Position numbers and translations under genes: made by a program. From the NCBI RefSeq assembly GCF_018446385.1, contig NC_055989.1, forward strand, positions 131,281,004 to 131,345,003: DNA of 64,000 bases, read 5' to 3'. Of the stretch, positions 23,334-36,412 are shown one piece after another; position 1 is the stretch's first letter, and each line of letters begins with the position of its first letter. The notes beneath the pieces are model-generated. The model ran no database searches, was not told the origin of the DNA, and saw nothing but the letters and a program-made list of their open reading frames with translations. The stretch comes from Zingiber officinale. Lineage: Eukaryota > Streptophyta > Magnoliopsida > Zingiberales > Zingiberaceae.

Positions 23334-24416
23334 TGTTGGGGTTCAATCAAAGTCCTACATTAGAAAGATTTGATAAAGATCATGGGATAAAAAGGATGTA
23401 GGATATCTCCATTGGCATGAGACCTTTTGAGGAGAGCCTAAGAGCAAAGTCATGAGGGCCTAGACTCAAAGTGAATAATATCATGCCATTGTGGAGATAT
23501 GTGAACATCCTCTGGGCACAACAGATGGTATCAGAGTCATAGTCCAGACCAGATGCAATGCGGGGTGGCCTTGAACGAAATTAAGGGTAGGCCCGGGGTA
23601 AGTCAGGTTGACCGGATGCTTGCAGGGAGACCTGGAGCAGGTCAGGATGACTAGATGCTTATGGAAAAGGCCCCGAAGTAAGTCAGGGTGACCGGATACT
23701 CACGGAGAGACTCGGAGCAGGTCAGGATGACTGGATGCTTATGGGGAGGCCCGGAGCAGGTTAGGGTGATCGAATACTTACGGGGAGACGAGTAGGTCAG
23801 GGTGATCAGATGCTCACAGGGAGGCCCGAGGCAGGTCAAGGTGACTGAATGCTCGTGGGGAGGCCTGGAGTAGGTCAGGATGATCGGATGCTTGCGAGGA
23901 GGCTCAGAGCAGGTCAAAGTGACTAAATGCTCATGGGAAGGCCCCGAAGCAGGTTAAGGTGATTGGATACTTACGGGGAGGCCCGAAGTAGGTCAGGATG
24001 ACTAAATACTTGCGGGGAGGTCTGGAGCAGGTTAGGGTGATCAGATGCTCGCGGGGAGGCCCGAAGCAAGTCAAGGTGACCGAATGCTCGCGGGAAGGCC
24101 CAGAGTAGCTCAAGGTGACCGGGTGCGGATGCTTGCGGGGAGGCCGAGAGCAGGTCAGGGTGACCAGATCTTGCGGAGAGGCCCGGACCATGAGAGTAAT
24201 TGTGGTCATTTGTTTAAGGAGAGAATTATTGGGGTTCAATCAAAGTCCCACATTGAAAAAATTTGATAAAGATCATGGGGTTAAAAGGATGTAGGATATT
24301 TCTATTGACATGAGACCTTTTGGGGAGAGCCCAAGAGCAAATCCATGAGGGCCTAAGCCTAAAGTGGACAATATCATGTCATTGTGGAGATATGTGGATA
24401 TCCTTTGGGAACGACA
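23334..24416 (+). mobile_element. TRIM (miniature LTR retrotransposon), copy 1
   Basis: 1083 bp with 190-bp LTRs at 23334-23523 (TGTTGGGGTTC...CACAACA) and 24227-24416, flanked by a perfect duplication CTTAC (23329-23333 and 24417-24421). A primer site GATGGTATCAGAG follows the 5' LTR and a purine run (AAGGAGAGAAT) precedes the 3' LTR. The interior has no gene and is mostly a minisatellite. The inner LTR starts TA instead of TG. The features match terminal-repeat retrotransposons in miniature, which depend on other elements for movement. Confidence 0.5.
23580..24190 (+). repeat. Minisatellite of about 36-40 bp inside TRIM copy 1
   Basis: About fifteen imperfect units of the form GGGGAGGCCCGGAGCAGGTC then AGGGTGACCGGATGCTTGC fill the TRIM interior. 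The units vary in length and sequence. The same unit in opposite orientation fills TRIM copy 2 at about 36640-37017. Confidence 0.5.
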
Positions 24417-24421
24417 CTTAC

Positions 24422-24545
24422 TATTCCCAAACGATTCTATGATATATGTTTGTTTAGTTTTTCTAATAATATTCATGCTCTCAAATATCAATTTGACTTA
24501 ATATCTTCAGAATAGTACTTTTTTTAGCATGAATCAAATTTTTAG
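24422..24545. repeat. Continuation of the inverted-repeat array
   Basis: Sequence after the TRIM resumes the array (AATATTCATGCTCTCAAATA then TCAATTTGAC), showing that the TRIM inserted into it. Confidence 0.5.
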
Positions 24546-24876
24546 GATTTAGATGTAAGCTCACAAAATAATTCTTAATCAATTGATATACTAAAGTAAT
24601 CAATTCATAAATCTATCCATCGATTGGGATGTACATGATTTGATTATTTTAAAGTTTCATTGTTTGGTTCGGTATAATACAATTTTTTTTTTCAAATATG
24701 TAATAGTTTGTTTATATTACTGTGATTTAAAATTTAGAGAGAATGAGTAAAAATAATTCTGATCGTTAAACTAAGGGGAGAGGAGGAGAGCTTTTATTTT
24801 TTAAAAACTATTTTTACTAATGGTAATTCAAGATATTCTTATAAAATTATAGGGGATACGTAGACAACTTAAATAA

Positions 24877-24930
<54 letters not shown>

Positions 24931-25690
24931 GGTTAACTAGTGAATAAGTGTCATAAATGTAAATATATTTTAATTTTCCTTTTTAGTTATAATGCATTCA
25001 TTTTGATCAGTCACTTTCTTAGTTATATTTTATAAACTGAATCATCCAGAATTAATAAGATATATGTTAAAGTAGCAGACTCTGATTAAAACTTCAAGTA
25101 GACAGCTAAATAATCACTCGGTGTAAAATCAAAATTATCTTATAATCTCAAGATCTCACATAGTAGAGAAGCAAATATTCATTCTTCTATTATCCTTATT
25201 GTCACTATAACATATGAGGCATGAATTATATGCTACGATATTTTTCTCTTTACTAATAAAGAGTGTATATTTATCTTAATTTTAACATCATATTGATTTT
25301 GATCTAAACATTCCCAATATCTAATCCTCAATTTAACTCATGAATTCAAATCTAGTGTCTAGCATATTCAATAAATAATAATTGTATTTACTTCAATCAT
25401 TATCAAATCATAAATGATTTCATCTTGATACAACTATTAATACGACATCAACATATAGGTATATTTCCATTCACAGCTTTATTAGATGCCTCATAAGTAT
25501 TGCTCTTACCTCTATTTATACTTAACAAATAGAGATAATTGTCTATATGAGTGAACCAATCTCAATCCGCCAACATACTCACCGAGATTTTATCCAAATA
25601 TAACAATGACATATACACTGAATATATCATGATATTTCACATATCTGATTATCTTTACAATATGTTACATTCTATAGAGTCTCAAAGACT
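24546..25690. other. AT-rich DNA with an (AT)n microsatellite
   Basis: No gene was recognised. An uninterrupted (TA)n run of about 48 bp lies at roughly 24880-24928. The right part leads into a decayed Copia fragment and may be its downstream or LTR region. Confidence 0.5.
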
Positions 25691-26164
25691 TCATGTATTC
25701 TTAAAATGACTCTTTAATCAATGACTTAGGAAAATGATCTACAAGCATAACACATGTAGAGATATACTAAAAAATTATATTTTTCTTATCAATAATATCT
25801 CTTATAAAATAATACTTAATAGTTATATGCTTGCTCTTGTTGTGATATTTGAGATCCTTAGAAAATGCTATAGCAGCTGAATTGTCATAGTACAATATAA
25901 TATGACTCTCACTATCCTCAACAATCTTCAGATGCTTCAGGAACCTTCTTAACCTGATAGCTTATTGCGCAACAGTTGAGCAAGCCACATACTCAGGTTC
26001 TATTATCGATAACGCTATACGAGCTTGTTTCTTATTGTTCCATGAGATGAGACCGTCATTTAGCAAGAAAGTATAGCCAAATATGAATTTTCTATCATCA
26101 AGGTCATTTGCCCAATTTATATCTGTGTAACCCTTCAGACTTATATTAGATTCTTGGAAACAAA
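25690..26164 (-). pseudogene. Copia RNase H fragment
   Basis: The minus strand from 26164 reads GYTDINWANDLDDRKFIFGY, then SWNNKKQARIALSIIEPEYV, then (below 25962) LKHLKIVEDSESHIILYYDN and HITIKYYFIRDII. This is the RNase H region of a Copia pol, decayed by stops. The upstream domains are absent because an LTR begins at 26165. No function is expected. Confidence 0.5.
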
Positions 26165-26999
26165 TGTAGGATCGATGACGTGCTAGAGGGGGGGTGAATA
26201 GCACTCATGGCTAATTCGTTCGTTTAGGAAAACTCATAATAACGCAACGGAGTAAAGAAAAGAAACAAACACAATCGCTAATAGGTTTCTTTTAGTTTGT
26301 TCGGAGCCTGTGACGACTCCTACTCCAAGGCCAGTGATCTTTGATCGCTTACATTAGGCAATCACTATAGATATGAAAATCTTTACAAATATATAAGTAC
26401 AAGTACCGAACTTAAAAACATATTATACCAGCAATAAATGATTAGGAATTGGTTCGTTGATTGTCGGGATAGCTGTTGAGCGTTGTTGAGTCGTTTCATC
26501 GTAGCACGCAGCTTAGAAGATCGTTGTGAATGATGATGTTCGAAGTAGCTGGCTGAGACCCTTTTTTATAGCCTCTTCAAACCTAATCCAGATCCTTTGA
26601 TCTTGGAATCAAGTTTGACTCAACTTGGATCGATCAACTGATCCCCAAGTTCGGTCAACCGAACTTGCCAAATCCACCCAACCTTCCGTCCAGATGCAGT
26701 CTCTCTGGATGAGCCTTCGTTAGATCAACCGATCCCGTCGTTCGATCGATCGATCAGTTGATGATCTTCACCTTATCTGATCCGATCAACCTGGCTCGAC
26801 TGAGTCTCTATCTATCCTCGGTTCGGTCGACCGATCCTGAGGTTTGGTTGACCGATTCCTCGATCGAACCCGGTCTGATCTCTGGAAATCTGATCCTTCT
26901 GTACTAGGATTCGGTCGAATGATTCAGCCGTTCAGTCGACTGATTCAACCGTTCAGTCGACTGATCAAGGCTAAGTCTAACTCTGCAAAACTTGTTAGT
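26165..26999 (-). mobile_element. LTR fragment with GGTCGACC-type palindromes
   Basis: Begins TGTAGGATCGATGACG and carries CTAGAGGGGGGGTGAATAGC at about 26182, marking the 3' end of a minus-strand LTR. A minus-strand TATA box (GCTATAAAAAAG) lies at about 26563-26571. Upstream of it are GGTCAACCGAAC, GGTCGACCGATC and CAGTCGACTGA words (26640-26970). The fragment is cut at 26999 by the next LTR. The family is close to the fragment at 41010. Confidence 0.5.
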
Positions 27000-29900
27000 T
27001 GTTAGGGTCGATTTGTAGCTAGAGGGGGGTGAATAGCTCGACACGCTTCATTTGCTTGCTTCGTGATGATGATTTACAGCAGATAGAACTTGAAGCAACA
27101 CTTACAACGCTAACACAAGGATTTACTTGGCATTCACCTCAAGAAAAGGTTATTAATCCAATGATCTACACACGACATACTCTTCATTATGAAAAATACT
27201 CCTTCTCGATTACTATCGAAGGCTCATACAACACTCACACAACAAGATACAACACACGCAAGAAGAAAATACAAGAATGCAAAGTAAAAACCTCTTCTTG
27301 CTTGACCTTGTTAATGTAGATCACCTTTGAACATTGGAAGTGCAACAACACTTGTCCCCAAGAGCTTCCAAGAATTGGCGGAGAGTGTCGGAAAAGATCA
27401 CATGCTTGAAGAAGGCTTGAGCGGAAAAACTCTACGGAGAAGATAGCTCGCCACGACTTTATACTTAACGCTTCTAGGGCTCCCAATCGATTGAGCTTAC
27501 TCCCACTCGATTGCCACGTCACATCCATGCAATCACAATCGTCCATCACTCGCTACCCGTACAACGGTCATATCCCAATTGATTTATCAATCAATTGGAA
27601 AGACTTGAATCGATCGATTCAAAGCGCCTCTATGCTCTCACTGGAAAAGCCTGAATCGATCGACAGATCGATTCAGATTTCTCGCGTCCACGCGAGAAAT
27701 CCAGCTCCAATCGATCGCTTAATCGATTGGCGGTGCCCAATCAATCAGCTGATCGATTGGGGAGGCTTCTGTGCTCACGATCCAGACTCCCAATCGATTG
27801 GCTGATCGATTGAGCTACTGTTTATCGCTGCACTCTCCCAATCGATCGGTTGATCGATTGGGCTTCAGTCCAATTGATTGGTTGATCGATTGACTACCCC
27901 TGACTTGCTTAACTCAAGCTAAAAGGTTCCCAAATTCAACATCTGGTCAACCGTGACCTGTTGGAACTCCTCATGCCTAGCATCCAATCAACCTTGACCT
28001 GCTAGGACTTCTTCACCAAGTGTCCAGTCAATCCTTTGACCCACTTAGACTTTTCTGTTGGTTGCTACTCGGAAAGCCTAGAGGTTCCACTGTACAAAAA
28101 TTTTGTACAAAGGTCTGAACCTTTTCCTAGCTACCATGTGTTCTTTTAAATTAAAATTTGGATCGCCTGCGGAACTTAACACGTTTGATCCAAAACTTAA
28201 TTTATTTGTTCTTTTAGGTTTTGACTTGGATCTCCTGCGGAACTTAACACGTTCGACCCAAATCACCTTAAGTTATTAATTCCATTAAATATTAATTTCC
28301 ATAATCGGTTCCCAGTACTGACGTGGCGAGGCACATGGCCTTCTTGGATATGGGAGCAACCACCACCGACTAGACAAAACCTTTTATAGAAAGCTAATAT
28401 TTAATTTCCTAAAATAACTTTAGGTTAACCGAAAAGAACAATCAAATCACAAGGAAAAGAAAAAACAAAAGAACACAACATCGAAAAACATATTCGAAAT
28501 TCTAGAATCGTAAGCCTCTTGTATTTAGTATTATTTCCAAAAATAACTAGTATGATGCGGAAAGAAAAATTACTAGTTATACCTTTTAGAAAGACCTCTT
28601 GATCTTCTACCGTATTCCTCTTCTAACCTCGGACGTTGTGTAGGCAACGATCTTCCGAGATGAGAAACCACCAACCACCTTCTTCTCCTCCTAGCTAGGT
28701 TCGGCCACAAAAAGCTTAACCAAGGATGAAGAACAAAACACCAACCAAGCTCCAAGAGATGCTAGCTTTCTCTTCTTCTTCTTCTCCTTCTTCTCCAAGT
28801 AGTATCCGACCGCCACAAGAGCTCCAAGCCTTTGAGAGTTTCGGCCACCACAAAGAGGGAGAGAGGAAGAGGATGGTCGGCCACTCCAAGGAATAAAAGA
28901 GGGAGAGAAATAATAGAGGTTGTTTCTCATGAAGGCACCCTCACCCCTTCTTTTATATTCCTTGACCTAGGCAAATTAGGAAATTTAATTACAATAAAAT
29001 TTCCTTAATTCCCTTGACATGATTTAATTGAGAAAAATAAAATAAAATTTCCCATTTAATCTCTAATGGCCGGCCACATTAAAAGAGATAAATTAGACAA
29101 GTTTTAATCAACAATTAAAACTTCCTAATTTGTTTCCGGAAATTTTAAAATTAAAATTTCTCTTTAAAAATCTCTTCATGGTTGATAAAAAGAAATTTCT
29201 ATAATTTTAATTTTATCAACATGTGGATAATTTTAAAGAGAAAATAAAATATTTCACCAATCTACAAATAAGGAAAGAGATCTAATCTCTTTCTTTAATC
29301 TTTTATAGATCTTTTACAAGAGAGATATTTTAATTTTAATTCTCTTTAATAAATTATTTTTTCCACATAATAAAAATTAAAATTAAAATTCTTTTTTAAT
29401 TTAATTTGGCCGGCCCCCACTAGCTTGGGTTCAAGCTAGGGCCGACCACCCCAATTTATACCTAGGCCGGCCCTAGCTTGGTTCCCAAGCTAGCTTGGCC
29501 GGCCCCCTATTGGTGGGTATAGAAGGTGGGTATAGGTGGGTATAGTACTCTATAAATAAGATGCTACGATAGAGACCGAGAGGAAGAATTGGTTTTGGTC
29601 TCCCGATAAAATTAAGCATCCCGTGTTCGCCCCGAACACACAACTTAATTTTATCAATAATAATTCATTCCACTAGAGAACTATTATTGAACTACCGCAC
29701 CAATCCCAAATTACATTTTTGGGCTCCTTCTTATTATGAGTGTGTTAGTCTCCCCGTGTTTAAGATATCGAATGTCCACTAATTAAGTGAGTTACTGACA
29801 ACTCATTTAATTAATATCTTAGTCCAAGAGTAGTACCACTCAACCTTATCATCATGTCAGACTAAGTCCACCTGCAGGGTTTAACATGACAATCCTTATG

Positions 29901-31161
29901 AGCTCCTCTTGAGGACATTATCAACCTAGTATCTCTAGGACACAGTTTCCTTCTATAATCAACAACACACACTATAAGTGATACCATTTCCCAACTTATC
30001 GGGTTTATTGATTCATCGAACTAAATCTCACCCATTGATAAATTAAAGAAATAAATATCAAATATATGTGCTTGTTATTATATTAGGATTAAGAGCACAC
30101 ACTTCCATAATAACTGAGGTCTTTGTTCCTTTATAAAGTCAGTATAAAAGAAACGACCTCAAATGGTCCTACTCAATACACTCTGAGTGTACTAATGTAA
30201 TTATATAGTCAAGATAAACTCATACCTAATTACACTACGACCTTCTAATGGTTTGTTCCTTTCCATTTTGGTCGTGAGCTACTGTTTATAATTTATAAGG
30301 TACTGATAACATTATCTTCTGCATGTGACACCACATACTATGTTATCTACAATATAAATTAATAGAACAACTACAACTAAATGTAGACAATTTGACTAAA
30401 TGTGATTCTTTATTCATAATGAATGTTTACAAAGCTTAGGCTTTCAGTATACACTTCAACATTTTCTTCTCGTGCCAAGTGTCCGGTCAACCTTAATCCA
30501 CTTGGAATTACCTTCCATCAGATGTCCGATCACTCTTGACCCATCTGGATTTCCTTGTGCCAAGTATCCCGTCACTCCTTTGACCTACTTGGACTTCCCA
30601 ACACTAGGTGTCCGGTCAACCTTGACCCACCTGGATTTTCACGTTCCTGGCTTCACTCATCAGGTCTTTCCATCTACTTAACTTCACTCACTAGGACTTT
30701 CCATCTGTCTGACTTCACTCATCAGGATTTTCACGTAGCTTCACTTACTAGAATTTTCAACTACTTGGCTTAGCTTCACTTACGAGGACTTTCACCTAAC
30801 TTCACTTACTAGAATTTTTACTTGACTTCACTCACCAGGATTTTCCTACTGCCCAGCATCACTCACCGGGACTTTCCAACTGCCTGGCTTCACTCACCAG
30901 GACTTGCCTTTGCCTAACCTCCAATTAGGATTTTCCTAGTCAAGTATCCGGTTAACCTTGACCTACTTGACTCTTCTTTACATCAAACTAGTCAAACCTT
31001 GACCAGAGCGGAATTGCACCAACAATCTGCCCAATCGAACGATTACACCTGCAATCTCCACATATTGTTAAATATCGAAACCCAAACATCAAGACTCAAG
31101 CTTGAGCCAACTCAAGCTTAGTCAACCTAATCAACCTGATCCAGGGGATATTGCACCAATA
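27000..31161 (-). mobile_element. LTR of a gag-only family, split by a solo LTR
   Basis: The LTR runs from TGTTAGGGTCG (27000) to TTGCACCAATA (31161), about 1.75 kb without the insertion at 28056-30461. CTAGAGGGGGGTGAATAGC lies at about 27015. A minus-strand TATA box (AAGTATAAAGTC) lies at 27455-27466, and many AATCGAT/ATCGATT palindromes lie upstream at 27485-27890. A polypurine tract (AAAAAGGGGGAGAT) abuts its right end, so this is the 3' LTR of a minus-strand element. The terminal CA has become TA. Confidence 0.5.
28056..30461 (-). mobile_element. Solo LTR, 2.4 kb Copia family, copy A
   Basis: 2406 bp, TG...CA, with perfect duplication TTTTC (28051-28055, 30462-30466) and no internal region. 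It is homologous, inverted, to 44308-46909 and 55266-57665. Landmarks are the palindrome TTTGTACAAAATTTTTGTAC near 28090, a repeated word GTTCCGCAGG (as TCCTGCGGAAC) and GGCCGGCC sites at about 29405-29510. It arose by recombination between the two LTRs of a full element. Open frames inside are chance frames in the leader. Confidence 0.5.
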
Positions 31162-32245
31162 ATCTCCCCCTTTTTGATGTTTAACGATACCTTTAAGTTA
31201 GGCTAATCTCATAGCCTCAACTTCTTCTCCATGCCAAAGTATGAATGATGGTTTTCTTCATTTTCTCCCTTTTCTATAGGGCAAACTCCCCTTTTAGGTA
31301 ATGAAGGCCTAACTTAAACCCTACATTCTCCCCCTTTGGTACACATCAAAAACTCTTCCTCTGAAGAGTTACTCATACGTGGTTCACAACTTCACTCGTT
31401 GTTCACAACACCACAATGAAGGTCTCATACCCTTCATTGTCTTCAATGCTCACCCTTGAGCATTAACCACTTCACAATGCTCATCTTAGAGCATCCATCA
31501 TTCCAACAATGAGGGTCTCATACCCTTCATTGTATCCGATGCTCATTTGGTGATCATTGAAGCTCTGATTTCCGGAAGGAGAATTTCAGTCGAAATTCAG
31601 AAATGCCCTAAAAATTATATAAAATTTTAAAAATCATGAAAATTCTTGTAGACATTATTTAGGTCATATACTATCATGAAAAAAAATAGTTTTTTAAAAA
31701 ATACACCTTATTTTCAAAGATTGACACAAAATTGAAACCTTTTAAAAACTTCAATGTTTCTTCCAATTTTTGTGTCTAACTTTTCAATGATGGTTACTAT
31801 CAAAAGATAGCTTTCACCAAGGTTTTCCAAAGTATATTTAAAATGATTTTCAAAACGAATTTCTAATCATATTCTTTGGGCTCAATGCACATGACTTGTA
31901 CATTAGCTTTTCCAACGATTGGAGTACACATAACTATGTGTTTTAATGAAATCAAAACTCAATAAGATGCACTAAATTAATATCTTGAGTTTTGTTCATC
32001 ATCTTAACATCTCACTTGTATCTAATGTGCACTAAAACACATACACGTCACCTTATAGTCTTTGTGAGATGTGAATTTTGGTTTTGCACTAAACTAGGGA
32101 TCATGCATATCTATTTAGGCATTTTAATTTATGACCATCCACCTAAGATGCCACTTGTTAGTAAATGTCGTTGTCCTTAATTATAAGGAATTTAAAACTA
32201 ATGCCTGATGATTTTATAACATACATCAAAATGAGTAATTTTCAA
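31162..32245 (-). other. 3' internal region of the minus-strand gag-only element
   Basis: Begins at the polypurine tract (ATCTCCCCCTTTTTGATG) and runs inward. Blocks such as the one near 31600-31700 are inverted copies of 48480-48640, the same part of the plus-strand relative. No open frame is convincing; gag itself is missing here. Confidence 0.5.
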
Positions 32246-33015
32246 AAGAAAACATACTTTAGTTGGTATATCCATTCACAACTAGGCAAACTTTATATTG
32301 ATTAATCGATCCATCTACTTTTCTTTGAATTTTGAGAATTCATTTATTCTCAATAACATTTTGTCCTAGAGTAAGATCGATTAATTCTCAGGCTTGATTC
32401 TTTTTCATAGACTTTATTTCTTCATCTATTACAACTTTCCACTTTTCTCTAACTAACATTATTAGGACACAGATGAAGGGGTGATTGGGTCAATCTATTA
32501 GAGATACTAAATTGATTGGCTTCATCGAGTCAACACCTTTTTGTTCTCTTCACGAAAACACTGCAATTGATTGCCTCCAATTCTCACTATGCTCTTGCGA
32601 AAAATGCTCCCAATCGATTAACATATTTGATTAGCCTTGAGCTAATCGATTACCCAACTCTAAACTCTGAACTCGAGTTTAAGGTTCCTTTGCCCAACCC
32701 TAAGTCATTTGTGACTCGTTGGGACTTCCGCTTGTCTAGTATTCGGTCAATCTTGGCCTACTAGAGCTTCTTCACCAAGTGTCCAGTCTTCTTTGACCCA
32801 CTTGGACTTTTTATTGTTAACTTTTCATTGGACTTTCGATCACCAAGTATTCAATCAACCTTTGACCCACTTAGACTTTCTCACCAAGTATCTAGTCCTC
32901 CTTGACTTACTTAGATCTTCCTCTTGCTAACCTTCCCGTTAGACTTCTCTTGCCTAACCTCTAGTTAAGACTAGTCACTCAGTAGACTTTTCATCATTTC
33001 CTAACATCTAGTTAC
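32246..33015 (-). pseudogene. Copia reverse transcriptase remnant and LTR debris
   Basis: The minus strand near 32460-32385 encodes REKWKVVIDEEIKSMKKNQA followed by a stop and ELIDL, the start of a Copia reverse transcriptase domain. It is badly decayed. From about 32466 to 33015 the DNA resembles LTR sequence with AATCGATTA words and CCAAGTGTCC/TTGACCCACTTGG repeats. The boundaries are not clear. Confidence 0.5.
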
Positions 33016-33229
33016 TGTTGTTGTAATCAACCTCTAGGGTTTCGATGTTTGACAATATACCAATGTTGGGTTAAGTTGACTAAGGATTAATCTAAAATAG
33101 GACTTAATATTTAGAAGAGTGAAGTCTAGTCAGGACTAGAAGACTAGCAAGGGTAAGTTCTAATCGAAGGTTAGGCAGGTGAGAAGTCTACTAAGTAACT
33201 AATCCTAGTTGGAAGTTAGGCATGGGGAA

Positions 33230-33600
33230 GTCCTTATGAGTAAAGTTAGGTACTAGTGAGTGAATCTAGGTGGTGAAAGTCCTGGTGAGTGAAAATAGGC
33301 AATGGAAGTCTTAGTGACTGAAGCTAGACCCTAATGAGTGAAGGTAGGTGGTGAAAGTCCTAATGAGTGAAGTGAGACAATGAAAGTCCTAGTAAGTGAA
33401 GCTAGGCCCTAGTAAGTGAAGCTAGACCATAGTGAGTAAAGTTAGGTAGTGGAAGTCCTAGTAAGTGACGTCAGCCAATGGAAGTCCTAATAAGTGAAGT
33501 TAGGATCTAGTGAGTGAAGCTAGGTGACAAAAATCCTGGTGAGTGAAATCAGACAATGAAAGTACTAGTGAGTGAAGCTAAGAAACCCTAAGGGGAGGTA
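33230..33600 (+). repeat. Minisatellite GTGAGTGAAGCTAGG
   Basis: Imperfect tandem copies of a unit of roughly 25-28 bp resembling GTGAGTGAAGCTAGG plus TGGTGAAAGTCCTA. Inverted relatives (CTTCACTCACCAGGACTTTCC) occur in the LTRs at about 30640-30930 and 47040-47130. Confidence 0.5.
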
Positions 33601-34348
33601 ACCCTAGGTAATGAGAAGTCTTAGAGACGTATCTCTAAGCATGTGTGATTGATTGGTTTACTATCGACCGTGCGTGATCGGCCGGACCAACAAATTCTTA
33701 ATATTGCTAACATTATTTTATTTTACTATTTTATATATATTGTGCTAACTTAGTATTACAGGTAAGTCTTAGTAGATCAGACATAAGCAGGACCAGAAAA
33801 ACTTCAACAGGTCTGGAGGACCAGATGTTTGATAGGTAAGTGGAGGTAAGCACAGGAGGAGAGAGATCAATGAGAACAAGCTAGTAGGGCTATAAGAGTT
33901 GATCCAACTTAGATCCATTTTGGAAGTCTAGGCTAAGATCATGACTAGATACTAGTCTTGGTAAGATAGGATCTAATTAATAATTTTATCTTGTTGTGTT
34001 AACTCTATTTTGCAGGTTATTTGTTGTTATTTAGACTAATATGTCTTACAAGAGTTAGTTTACAAAAATCATCTCTGGTGAACAATGCTCGAGGTGCCTC
34101 GGAGGTGACTGGAGGTACCTTGGAGTTGCATGGAAGGCTCCCTAGATAGGTTGGAGGCGCCCTCGGAGAGATAGAGTTTAAGGATAAAGTTTCACTGTGG
34201 GGAGGTGCCTCGGAAGTTCGCAGAGGTGCCTTAGAGCAGCGTTTGGAGGTGCCTCGAAGCGCTTGGAGGAGCCCTCACGTGGATAGAAACTATAGACATT
34301 AGAGCTTATAGAGGCTGATGAGTGCATCATCATATTTGAGGTTGGAGG

Positions 34349-35222
34349 TGTTGGTCTTGGTGGGCTGGCAAGAGGAGGGTGAATTGCCTGTTAAAAAAAA
34401 ATGAACATTTCCCGACTCTCAACTCAGATTAGTAGCAACAGTATGATTATAACAAGTAAATTAAACAACTACAAAATGAAAGAAGAGATAAATAAATTTA
34501 CTTGATTACAACCTAGGTGGTTGTTAATCCAAGACAAATGAAAAGCACTAAAAGTCTCATTCGATAAAGGCAAAGAAGCCTCTTACACTTATTGAATGCT
34601 CAGACAGCTGCTAGGAAATGAATACAAGAGTTGATGTCTATTTCCTATCTTAGCACCTGAAAAATTCTATCCGGTGCTGGAAAATTCCTCCAACAAGCTA
34701 GAAGACGCCTCTAGCGGGGCAAGGAGGATAAAATTTTATCCTCGCCAACAACCAATTTTTGCCCAGTCTAAGGCGCCTTCCATGAACGCTCGAAGGCACC
34801 TTCAATCTATTGAAGGCGCCTTCCGCCAGAAAGGCGCGAGGGCGCCTTCAGCAGCTGCTTCCTAGCTCCATGCTTCTACTTTGGCTCTTCCGCTGCTCCG
34901 CTCGCTTGGGTGATTTCGACCAACGAGCTCACTTGAACCCATTTTCTAATCTTCTCCTTGAGCAACCTTCCTCCCCGGCTTCTCGCCCCTTGGACCGTTG
35001 CGTGCATCCTTCTCGTCTGTCGGTGTACTCTTCGTAAACATCTCATCCTTCGGATGCACTGAGCCCGTCAACTCCCTTCCCGTTCCATCCTTCTCGCTAG
35101 CTGCGTCTTCCGCTCTACTTCTTGTGTTCCTAAGCTCTTATACACTTATACACAAGGATCAAAATACAACAGGACCTAACTAAACTTGGTTGATTACATC
35201 AACACTATCCCGGGTACTAACA
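34349..35222 (-). repeat. 3' LTR of the GGCGCC element
   Basis: 874 bp, with GAGGAGGGTGAATTGCC near its left end and GAAGGCGCCTTC palindromes at about 34775-34855. The TATA box seen in its partner LTR is degraded here. Confidence 0.5.
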
Positions 35223-36412
35223 ATCTCCCTCTTTTTGATGTATATCAACCCAAGTTCAAGCTAGGGTTAAATAATAAAACATAATAACATGATGAAGGTA
35301 TAACAACTAGAATTATGCAATGATAGTAAAGCAATGAATTTAAACAAGTTAGTTGCAAAATCAAAATAAATATAAGGATAAAAATCCTAACTCTTCCTTA
35401 ATCCTCTTTGATCACATCAAAAAAATTTAGGAAAATATAATAAAGTGTTAAAATTTAAACAAATTTCTAGGGGTATATTATAAACATTACCAGTAGGCTA
35501 ATTTTGACACAAACACTTAACCAAAAAAATTTATTTGTGGAAAATTTTTATAACAGTTAACCGTCTTAACAATTAGTCAATTAAACATTAATTTTAATAA
35601 TTGGCTTACAGACTGTGGCAAGACACTAGGCCTTCTTGGATATTGGAACAATAACCACTTCTAGACAAAACCTTTTAAAGAAAATAAATATTTATTTTTC
35701 TTTCTTAGACTTCTAGGTTTTTAAAAGAATTAAATAATAACACTTTAATCTAAGTATGATCTTGGAACCTAGCATAGGTTCCTACCTACTGGATTTACTA
35801 AAGATTTGGGAGGTACGTAACTTCTAGGGATTTTTCTAATTTGTCCCTAGTATTTTCTAATGTACTAATTTAGCTTACCATACTTTCTAAATTTTGGTTT
35901 TTGAAAGTTATTTAGTTTCAAACATGCATGTTTATTTTTCAAACTTTCGATTTGTATTTTCAATTTATCATTTTCTAATTTTAAATTATCAAACAAATCT
36001 AAGAGGCATGCATTGGCTAATTGTCTTTTCAAGTTTATATTTTTTTTTTTCTAATTTTACTAAGTCCTTGGAAATAATCTTAATAAATTGAAATGACTTT
36101 TCAGGAGATAAGGCACGTAGCTGACTTATCTCGTATTCTGATGCTCCCCTTTCATTGCAGCTTTCCTCTGATGATCCTTTCTCTTCATCAATGCTCATTT
36201 CTGAGCTGCTTTCATCTTCCTTTTGATGGTTTGTTATTAGGGATAGTCCGACATAGGCTTCAACTTCATATTCTGATGATGTCGTTTCGTTCCACGTTGC
36301 TGAATTGAGCTTAGATTTCGTTGATCTTTTGTCGTTGTCCTTCTCCTTTTTCTTTAGTTATGGGCAGTCATCTTTTATGTGCCCTTCTCCTTGGTAGTTG
36401 TAACACCGGACC

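Noticed and set aside
27029..27319. 96-residue plus frame
   Set aside because: Lies in an LTR 3' part near the GGGGGGTGAATAG motif; no conservation in sister LTRs.
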